NCBI GenBank assembly: GCA_964432945.1
Contig: CAYSPO010000025.1
Coordinates: 1-17,424 of the forward strand
Direction of reading: 5' to 3'
Origin: CAYSPO01 sp964432945
GTDB taxonomy: Bacteria; Bacillota; Clostridia; Tissierellales; Peptoniphilaceae
Length of the DNA stretch: 17,424 nucleotides
Part shown: positions 8,822 through 13,895 of the stretch, piece by piece
Numbering within the stretch: the first letter of the stretch is position 1
Layout of the letters: each line of letters begins with the position of its first letter
Program-made: the position numbers and the translations under genes
The notes under the pieces: model-generated
What the model saw: only the letters and a program-made list of their open reading frames with translations
Databases searched by the model: none
Told to the model about the DNA's origin: nothing

Positions 8822-9578
8822 AGAAATCACTAAATTAATGGAAGAATGGGCACCTCTTCATACTCAAGAAGAATGGGATAATTCAGGTTTACAAGTTGGA
8901 AACTTAGAAGATGAAATAACTGGAGTTTTAATATCTTTAGACCTTACTGAAAGTGTTCTAGATTATGCTATAAAAGAAGGTTATAATTTAATCATTAATC
9001 ATCATCCTTTAATATTTAGTTCACTAAAAGCAGTTAGAGCTGATAACTTTAAAGAGGCATTAATAATAAAAGCGATTAAAAATAATATTAATATTTACGC
9101 AGCTCATACAAACTTAGATGTAGCTAAGGATGGTGTTAATGACTGCTTGAATAAAAAGCTTGGATTAAATTTAAATAAGGTTTTAGAAGAAAATATAGAT
9201 GGATACGGTTTAGGAAAATATGGTGAAATAGAAGAAACACATCTAAAAAGTTTTGCTAGAAATATTTCAGATAAACTCGGAGAAACAGTTATTTATTATG
9301 GAGATGATGAAATGCTAATAAAAAGAGTAGCGATAGTTGGTGGAAGTGGTTCTTCTACTATTGAATCAGCTCTTGAGAAAGATTGCCAAGTTCTTGTTAC
9401 TGGAGATATAAAGCACCATGATTATATAGATGCATTAGAAAGAAACTTGGCAATAGTAGATGCAGGTCATTATGCAACAGAAGTTATAATATGCGAAGAA
9501 ATTGCATCATACTTATCTAAAAATTGTGTTCTTAATATTAAAATATTCCCTGAAAAAAATCAAAGAAAAATTATCTAA
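8811..9578 (+). CDS. Nif3-like dinuclear metal-centre protein (YqfO family)
   Basis: Members of the NIF3/DUF34 family bind two metal ions; many are annotated as GTP cyclohydrolase 1 type 2, but the true function is unsettled. The 255-residue protein is the short form. It lacks the PII-like insert that makes Bacillus YqfO about 370 residues. Metal ligands are visible as H64-H65 in LIINHHPLIF, H99 and D103 in YAAHTNLD, and H220/E224 in DAGHYATE. WDNSGLQVG near residues 22-30 is another family block. ATG 8811 overlaps the trmK end by 11 bases, with a full AAGGAGG at 8792-8798. It is the last gene of the dnaG unit before the rnpB promoter. Confidence 0.92.
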   Translation: MKLKEITKLMEEWAPLHTQEEWDNSGLQVGNLEDEITGVLISLDLTESVLDYAIKEGYNLIINHHPLIFSSLKAVRADNFKEALIIKAIKNNINIYAAHTNLDVAKDGVNDCLNKKLGLNLNKVLEENIDGYGLGKYGEIEETHLKSFARNISDKLGETVIYYGDDEMLIKRVAIVGGSGSSTIESALEKDCQVLVTGDIKHHDYIDALERNLAIVDAGHYATEVIICEEIASYLSKNCVLNIKIFPEKNQRKII

Positions 9579-9582
9579 GAAA

Positions 9583-9611
9583 TTGAGTTTTAGCTATTAA
9601 AGTGGTAAAAT
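9583..9611 (+). promoter_or_regulatory. Predicted sigma-A promoter for rnpB
   Basis: TTGAGT (9583-9588) and TAAAAT (9606-9611) are separated by 17 bases, with TG before the -10 (TGGTAAAAT). The predicted start, near 9617-9619, coincides with the 5' strand of RNase P helix P1, so promoter and RNA end agree with each other. Confidence 0.75.
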
Positions 9612-9616
9612 TAATG

Positions 9617-9952
9617 AAGAGTATCCTATATAATCGCGTATTATACGAGGAAAGTCCGTGCACCATAGAGCAGAATGCTGGATAATACCCAGTGGAGGCG
9701 ACTTTAAGGATAGTGCAACAGAGAAATACCGCCCATATTTTATGGGTAAGGGTGGAAAGGTGAGGTAAGAGCTCACCAGTGGGTTGGCGACTTCCCAGCT
9801 ATGTAAACCCCATTCGGTGCAAAATCAAAAGCGAATCATAAAAGCAGGTTGCTCGCCTGTGATTCTAAAGGTAGATTGCTTGAGTCTAATGGTAACTTTA
9901 GACCTAGATAGATGATTATTTAGTACAGAACACGGCTTATTTGGATACTCAT
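9617..9952 (+). ncRNA. rnpB: RNase P RNA (type A-like)
   Basis: This is the catalytic RNA that removes 5' leaders from pre-tRNA. Helix P1 is formed by GAGTATCC (9619-9626) with GGATACTC (9943-9950). P3 is the hairpin TATAAT/ATTATA just after it. The universal core is present as GAGGAAAGTCC (9647-9657) and ACAGAA (9925-9930). Helix P4 pairs CCGTG (9656-9660) with CACGG (9931-9935); E. coli has CCGGG/CCCGG there, so the change is compensated. Other conserved segments are ACAGAGAAATACCGCC, GGTGAGGTAAGAGCTCACC, GTAAACCCC and the tRNA CCA-binding GGT in the segment AAAGGTAGATTGCTTGAG (GGT at 9870-9872). These resemble type A RNA rather than the Bacillus type B. Ends are set by P1 and are accurate to a few bases. 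No terminator follows it. Confidence 0.96.
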
Positions 9953-9973
9953 TACATATTGAAAGGACCTAAT

Positions 9974-10668
9974 ATGATTATTGTTGAGTTTAATATCAGT
10001 GAAGGAAAAAATCAAAATCTTATTATGGAGTTTGAAAAGACTTTAATAGATTGGGATATCCATGTCATTGATATAAATTCAGACTCTAGTCACAATAGGT
10101 CCGTTTTAACTTTTATGGGAAAACCTGACAGTTTACTTAAGGCTTTAAAAGATATTTCAAAGTTAGCTATAGATAATATAGATATGGAAGAACACTTTGG
10201 TTATCACCCGAGACTAGGAGCTATTGATGTGGCTGCTTTTATACCTCAGTCAGCTGAAGAAATGCCTGATGCGATAAAACTTGCCGATAGTTATGGAGAA
10301 ATTCTTGGAGATATGGGGATCCCTGTATATTTATACGAAAGCAATGCTAGATTTCCAGAAAGAATAAGTCTTCCAAATATAAGATCTGGAGGATATGAAG
10401 GTNNNNNNNNNNNNNNNNNNNNNNNNNNNNNNNNNNNNNNNNNNNNNNNNNNNNNNNNNNNNNNNNNNNNNNNNNNNNNNNNNNNNNNNNNNNNNNNNNN
10501 NNTTATTTAGTCTATGAAACTATAAAAAAATATACTGACGAATATAATGTTGAAATTATAAGTAGTGAAATTGTAGGTTATATTCCTCAAGAAGCGTTAA
10601 TTAATGTTGTAGAAGAATCTATAAAAGTTAAAAACCTTGATAAAAATCAAATCTATAAATTATTTTAA
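9974..10668 (+). CDS. ftcD: Glutamate formimidoyltransferase, interrupted by assembly gap
   Basis: This enzyme moves the formimino group from formiminoglutamate, a histidine breakdown product, to tetrahydrofolate, giving glutamate. The first 143 residues are present: MIIVEFNISEGKNQ, then HNRSVLTFMG, EEHFGYHPRLGAIDVAAFIP (H78 matches the catalytic His of the family) and GIPVYLYESNARFPERISL. After 100 Ns the last 54 residues follow (YLVYETIKKYTDEYNVEI...GYIPQEAL), ending with TAA at 10666-10668. Family proteins of this single-domain form are about 300 residues, so roughly 100 residues are missing. ATG 9974 with GAAAGGA at 9961-9967 is preferred over an in-frame TTG at 9941, which lies inside rnpB helix P1. 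No cyclodeaminase domain follows. Confidence 0.9.
10403..10502. other. Assembly gap (100 N)
   Basis: Exactly 100 unknown bases lie inside ftcD. The reading frames on the two sides do not match across 100 bases, so the number is likely a placeholder. Family length suggests that about 300 bases are really missing. Confidence 0.95.
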
Positions 10669-10673
10669 TATTT

Positions 10674-10697
10674 AGTTTATGTTATAGTAAACTTTTT
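10674..10697 (+). terminator. Weak terminator-like hairpin between ftcD and gdhA
   Basis: AGTTTA (10674-10679) and TAAACT (10688-10693) pair around an 8-base loop, followed by TTTT (10694-10697). The stem is AT-rich and short, so termination would be partial at best. The rest of the 83-base spacer holds the gdhA ribosome site AAGGAG; I found no convincing promoter in it. Confidence 0.35.
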
Positions 10698-10751
10698 AAT
10701 ATATGTTGGAAAATTACCTAATGAATAATTTCTTTTAAGGAGTGAGTAATA

Positions 10752-12011
10752 ATGGCACAATATAATCCACTGGAAGGTGCGAGACTTGAAATCAAAAAAG
10801 CCTGTGAAGTTTTAGAGGCTGATCCTTCAGTCTATGAAATTTTGAAAAACCCGTTAAGAGTAATAGAAGTAAATATTCCAGTAAAAATGGATGATGGAAC
10901 AACTAGAACATTTACAGGTTTTAGATCTTTACATAGTAATGCTAACGGACCTGGAAAAGGTGGAATAAGATTTCATAAAGATGTCAATGTTGATGAAGTA
11001 AAAGCTTTATCAATTTGGATGACTTTTAAATGCTGCATTACTGGTATTCCTTATGGAGGAGCAAAGGGAGGAGTTATAGTAGATTCTTCAGAACTTTCAC
11101 AAACTGAACTTGAAAGGCTTGCTAGAGGCTATGTAAGAGCTATTCATAGGTATTTAGGAGAAAAAATAGATATCCCTGCTCCTGATGTTGGTACTAATGG
11201 TCTCATTATGTCTTGGATGCTAGATGAGTACAACATTATAAAAGGTACTAATTATACTGGAACTTTTACAGGTAAACCAGTTAATTTTGGAGGATCTTTA
11301 GGTAGAAACGAGGCAACTGGACTAGGTGTTGCAATAATAGCTAGAGAAGCTGCTATAAAACAAGGAATAGATATTAATAACAGTGAGATTTCTCTACAAG
11401 GTTTTGGAAATGTTGGTAGTTTTTCTGCTTTATATTTAGAAAAACAAGGAGCTATTATTAAAAGAGTAATGGAATATGATAAAGCTAATGGTGTTTATGC
11501 AATTTATAGAGAATCTGGCTTTACTTATGAGGAACTACAAAAAGAGCTAGATGAAAAGGGAAGTCTTATAAATTTAGAGAACTCAATTAGGATAACAGAT
11601 GAAGAATTTTGGTCAGCTTCTTGTGATATTCTAATACCAGCTGCACTGGAAAACGCAATTAATAAAGATAATGCTAATTTAATAAAAACAAAACTTATTG
11701 TTGAAGCAGCTAATGGCCCAGTTAGTACAGAAGCTGATCAAATATTAGCTGAAAAAGATGTAGTTATAGTCCCAGATATATTAGCTAATTCAGGTGGTGT
11801 TACAGTATCTTATTTTGAATGGGTACAAAATCTTTATGGATATTATTGGACAATTGATGAGGTTGGTAAAAAGCAAGAGGAAAAAATGGTAGAGGCTTTC
11901 AATAATATTTGGACAGTTATGGAAGAATATAAAGTGAACTTTAGAGATGCTTCTTATATTTACTCAGTAGACCACCTTTCTGCTATAATGAAACTTAGGG
12001 GATGGTGTTAA
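10752..12011 (+). CDS. gdhA: Glutamate dehydrogenase (probably NAD-dependent)
   Basis: The enzyme interconverts glutamate and 2-oxoglutarate plus ammonia; in an amino-acid fermenter it most likely oxidises glutamate. The 419-residue length is that of the hexameric small type. Active-site blocks are NGPGKGGIRFH (K69), MTFKC (K93), the catalytic PYGGAKGGV (K105) and APDVGTNG (D145). The nucleotide-binding fold has GFGNVGSFSA (217-226). An acidic residue after the second strand (VMEYDKANG) hints at NAD rather than NADP; this is an inference. AAGGAG at 10737-10742 precedes ATG 10752. It follows ftcD, which makes glutamate, and overlaps the next gene by one base. The C-terminus (MKLRGWC) is intact. 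Confidence 0.95.
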   Translation: MAQYNPLEGARLEIKKACEVLEADPSVYEILKNPLRVIEVNIPVKMDDGTTRTFTGFRSLHSNANGPGKGGIRFHKDVNVDEVKALSIWMTFKCCITGIPYGGAKGGVIVDSSELSQTELERLARGYVRAIHRYLGEKIDIPAPDVGTNGLIMSWMLDEYNIIKGTNYTGTFTGKPVNFGGSLGRNEATGLGVAIIAREAAIKQGIDINNSEISLQGFGNVGSFSALYLEKQGAIIKRVMEYDKANGVYAIYRESGFTYEELQKELDEKGSLINLENSIRITDEEFWSASCDILIPAALENAINKDNANLIKTKLIVEAANGPVSTEADQILAEKDVVIVPDILANSGGVTVSYFEWVQNLYGYYWTIDEVGKKQEEKMVEAFNNIWTVMEEYKVNFRDASYIYSVDHLSAIMKLRGWC

Positions 12012-12784
12012 TGAGCGAAAAAGATACAAATAAAATAAATGAAGCAAATAAAGAAAATGACAAGATAATTGACGAAAATAGCAAGGTAGAGGTAACAGAT
12101 AATATAGATGAAACTCAAAATATAAAAGTGGAAGAATTGGAGGAAACTTTTAAAAATGAATCACAAGATATTATTGCTGAAGAAAATTTATCTACCGCAA
12201 TTGAAGATATAAATGAAGAAACTAATGAAGACACAAAAGTATATGATGAAGATGAGAAAGACAACGGATTTTTTTCAACTTTATCATCAGTTATAGGTAA
12301 TGTGATATTTTCATTATTTTTGATAATGCTTATGGCTATTGTAACTCTTAATATAGCAAGTTTTCTAAATGGTAATACAGTTAGCTTCTTTAACAAGAGA
12401 GTTTATATTGCAGGGGAAAATACAATGTCTCCAATAATTAGAGAAAATGATGCAATTATTGTTGATGAAAGAAAAGCTCACGAAGTCGAAGATGGCGACT
12501 TAATAGTTTACGAAACTATTGATGGAGAGATTGTAACTGGCTGGGTAACCGGTATATTAGATAAAGATAGATTTGAAATAAAAAAAGACATTAACTCGTC
12601 AGATTCAATTATTATTGATGGAATTGCTATAATTGGAGTCGCGTCTTTAAGAGTTCAAAATATGGGAGATTTTATAGAATTTATTTCTAAACCAAGTTCC
12701 TTAATATTGATTTTAGCAGTAGGAATTATTATTTATATGGGTATCTGGCTAATTTCTAAGCCAAAAAAAAGCGTAAGCAATTAG
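12011..12784 (+). CDS. SipW-like signal peptidase I homologue with altered catalytic residues, membrane protein
   Basis: The 257-residue protein has four parts. An acidic, Glu/Asp/Asn-rich cytoplasmic tail covers about 1-87. A transmembrane helix runs from about 92 to 119. A beta-rich extracellular domain covers about 125-222. A second helix lies at about 229-248, with the short tail SKPKKSVSN. The beta domain follows the archaeal/SipW type of S26 signal peptidase: a hydrophobic strand, GENTMSPIIREND, VEDGDLIVYETIDGEIVTGWV, then FEIKKDIN. The family nucleophile in SMxP is Thr138 here (TMSP), and the catalytic His of the VTHR motif is Gly177 (VTGW). GDAN is KDIN. This looks like a non-catalytic relative; a Thr nucleophile cannot be excluded. 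ATG 12011 is chosen because it overlaps the gdhA stop (TAATG) and has AGGGG 9 bases upstream; an ATG at 12002 would add three residues. No secreted substrate such as TasA is nearby. Confidence 0.75.
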   Translation: MSEKDTNKINEANKENDKIIDENSKVEVTDNIDETQNIKVEELEETFKNESQDIIAEENLSTAIEDINEETNEDTKVYDEDEKDNGFFSTLSSVIGNVIFSLFLIMLMAIVTLNIASFLNGNTVSFFNKRVYIAGENTMSPIIRENDAIIVDERKAHEVEDGDLIVYETIDGEIVTGWVTGILDKDRFEIKKDINSSDSIIIDGIAIIGVASLRVQNMGDFIEFISKPSSLILILAVGIIIYMGIWLISKPKKSVSN

Positions 12785-12785
12785 C

Positions 12786-12814
12786 TTGCGTGCTATAGTC
12801 AAAGATGGTATAAT
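12786..12814 (+). promoter_or_regulatory. Predicted sigma-A promoter for ctsR-mcsA-clpC
   Basis: TTGCGT (12786-12791) and TATAAT (12809-12814) are 17 bases apart, and TGG before the -10 makes it extended. The -35 begins two bases after the stop codon of the upstream gene. The predicted start near 12821 falls inside the left arm of the terminator hairpin that follows. Confidence 0.75.
12797..12813 (+). promoter_or_regulatory. Candidate CtsR operator 1, overlapping the -10
   Basis: AGTCAAA (12797-12803), a 3-base spacer GAT, then GGTATAA (12807-12813). The known CtsR box is a direct repeat RGTCAAA-NAN-RGTCAAA. The first half is perfect, the spacer fits NAN and the second half matches 5 of 7. 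Binding here would block RNA polymerase directly because it covers most of the -10. Confidence 0.55.
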
Positions 12815-12816
12815 TT

Positions 12817-12844
12817 ATCTAGGCTCGAAAGAGCCTAGATTTTT
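12817..12844 (+). terminator. Intrinsic terminator of the gdhA unit
   Basis: TCTAGGCTC (12818-12826) and GAGCCTAGA (12831-12839) form a perfect 9-base stem with a GAAA tetraloop, extendable by one A-T pair, followed by TTTTT (12840-12844). It would end transcripts from gdhA and the signal-peptidase-like gene. It lies immediately downstream of the ctsR promoter. Confidence 0.85.
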
Positions 12845-12852
12845 CATTTCAA

Positions 12853-12869
12853 AGTCAAAGTAAGTCAAA
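12853..12869 (+). promoter_or_regulatory. CtsR operator 2 (heptad direct repeat)
   Basis: Two perfect AGTCAAA heptads (12853-12859 and 12863-12869) are separated by GTA, the 3-base spacing of the CtsR box; the spacer differs from NAN at its middle base. A partial third copy, ATCAAG, follows. It lies downstream of the predicted transcript start and just before the ctsR ribosome site, so it would act as a roadblock or by cooperating with operator 1. This supports autoregulation of the operon. Confidence 0.8.
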
Positions 12870-12886
12870 ATCAAGAGGTGAGCAGA

Positions 12887-13345
12887 ATGAGTGGCTTAAC
12901 GAGTAATATCGAGCGATTTTTAAAGGATATGTTATCTGAAAGTGAAGGAACTATAGAAATAGGAAGAAACGACCTAGCCCAACATTTTGGTTGTGCACCT
13001 TCTCAAATAAATTATGTACTTTCTACTAGATTTACTCCCTATAAAGGATATTGTATAGAAAGTAAAAGAGGCGGCTCGGGTTATATAAAAATAATAGAAT
13101 TAACTATACAAGTTGATTCTTCAATAAAAATGTTAATAGAGGACGGAATTGGGGATAATATAACTAAGGGAAAGGCTGAGAGTTTAATTAATACCCTTGT
13201 TGAAAGAAGTATTGCTAGTCAGACTGAAGGATTATTAATGAGGCATTCCATTGATGATTTAGCATTAAAAAATATCCCTGTTGAATATAGAAATGAAGTT
13301 AGGGCAAATATTTTGAAAAATATGCTAGTGGTATATTTAAGGTAG
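12887..13345 (+). CDS. ctsR: CtsR, transcriptional repressor of class III stress genes
   Basis: CtsR is a dimeric winged-helix repressor of clp genes that senses heat through a glycine-rich loop. The 152-residue protein starts MSGLTSNIERFLKDML, equivalent to the family N-terminus. It has the helix-turn-helix LAQHFGCAPSQINYVLSTRF (30-49) and the wing ESKRGGSGYIKI (58-69). R61 corresponds to the wing arginine that McsB phosphorylates in Bacillus. The usual GGGG of the loop reads GGSG here. The C-terminal helical domain (about 90-152) contains the dimer region with GLLMRHSIDDL. ATG 12887 is preferred over GTG 12878 because AAGAGGTG (12873-12880) is correctly spaced for it and covers the GTG. Confidence 0.94.
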   Translation: MSGLTSNIERFLKDMLSESEGTIEIGRNDLAQHFGCAPSQINYVLSTRFTPYKGYCIESKRGGSGYIKIIELTIQVDSSIKMLIEDGIGDNITKGKAESLINTLVERSIASQTEGLLMRHSIDDLALKNIPVEYRNEVRANILKNMLVVYLR

Positions 13346-13356
13346 AGGTGATTTGA

Positions 13357-13881
13357 ATGCAATGCGATAAATGTAATAATGAATCTAATATTGAAATATT
13401 TCTTTCAAATGGTAAAGAAAGTCACAAGGTCTCTTTATGTTTTTCCTGTTATCAAAAAATGATGGAAGAAGGCTTGCATGAAATGATGAATGGAAATTGG
13501 GACGATATATTAAATAATTACTTTGAAGATAGAAATGAAAATAATGTTGAACCATATGACATGGATACAGATATGAGTATGAGCTGCCCTGTTTGTCATA
13601 AAACAATAGAAGATATTGTTAATGATTATAAGTATGGTTGCGATTATTGTGCTAGTGAATTCGAACCATTAGTATCTGAATTTTTGACTAAGGATAATAA
13701 TGATCCTGATGAGAATGAAGAAATTAAATCAAATAAATATAGATTAGAAGAAATACTTGATAAGAAACATCAATTAGAAATATATATTAAAAATGAAGAA
13801 TACGAAAATGCTGCTATTCTAAAAAAAGAAATAGATAATCTTTCAAAAGACTTAGGAAATCCAAGTAATAATGATGAATAA
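13357..13881 (+). CDS. mcsA: McsA-like zinc-binding UVR-domain protein
   Basis: In Bacillus, McsA activates the arginine kinase McsB and helps control CtsR and ClpC. The 174-residue protein has four CxxC pairs: C3/C6, C28/C31, C77/C80 and C95/C98, arranged as two zinc modules joined by an acidic linker. At about 130-165 it has a UVR motif (LEIYIKNEEYENAAILKKEI), similar to the one in the ClpC middle domain. AGAGGTG ahead of ATG 13357 overlaps the ctsR stop region, and the gene starts 11 bases after ctsR. The next gene is clpC, 14 bases on, with no kinase gene between. Function without an adjacent McsB is uncertain. Confidence 0.9.
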   Translation: MQCDKCNNESNIEIFLSNGKESHKVSLCFSCYQKMMEEGLHEMMNGNWDDILNNYFEDRNENNVEPYDMDTDMSMSCPVCHKTIEDIVNDYKYGCDYCASEFEPLVSEFLTKDNNDPDENEEIKSNKYRLEEILDKKHQLEIYIKNEEYENAAILKKEIDNLSKDLGNPSNNDE

Positions 13882-13895
13882 TATAGGAGGTAGCG

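Noticed and set aside
9941..9973. TTG at 9941 as the ftcD start.
   Set aside because: It falls in the 3' part of rnpB and adds residues absent from the family; ATG 9974 has a ribosome site and the expected N-terminus.
12770..12792. Hairpin GCGTAAGC / GCTTGCGT spanning the stop codon of the signal-peptidase-like gene, with an A-run before it that is a T-run on the - strand.
   Set aside because: It has no T-tract on the + strand, and on the - strand the wobble becomes a C-A mismatch; no - strand gene exists there to terminate. The perfect hairpin at 12818-12839 explains termination better.
12878..12886. GTG at 12878 as the ctsR start, adding MSR to the N-terminus.
   Set aside because: The GTG is part of the ribosome site AAGAGGTG that is well placed for ATG 12887, and the protein from 12887 already aligns with the family N-terminus.
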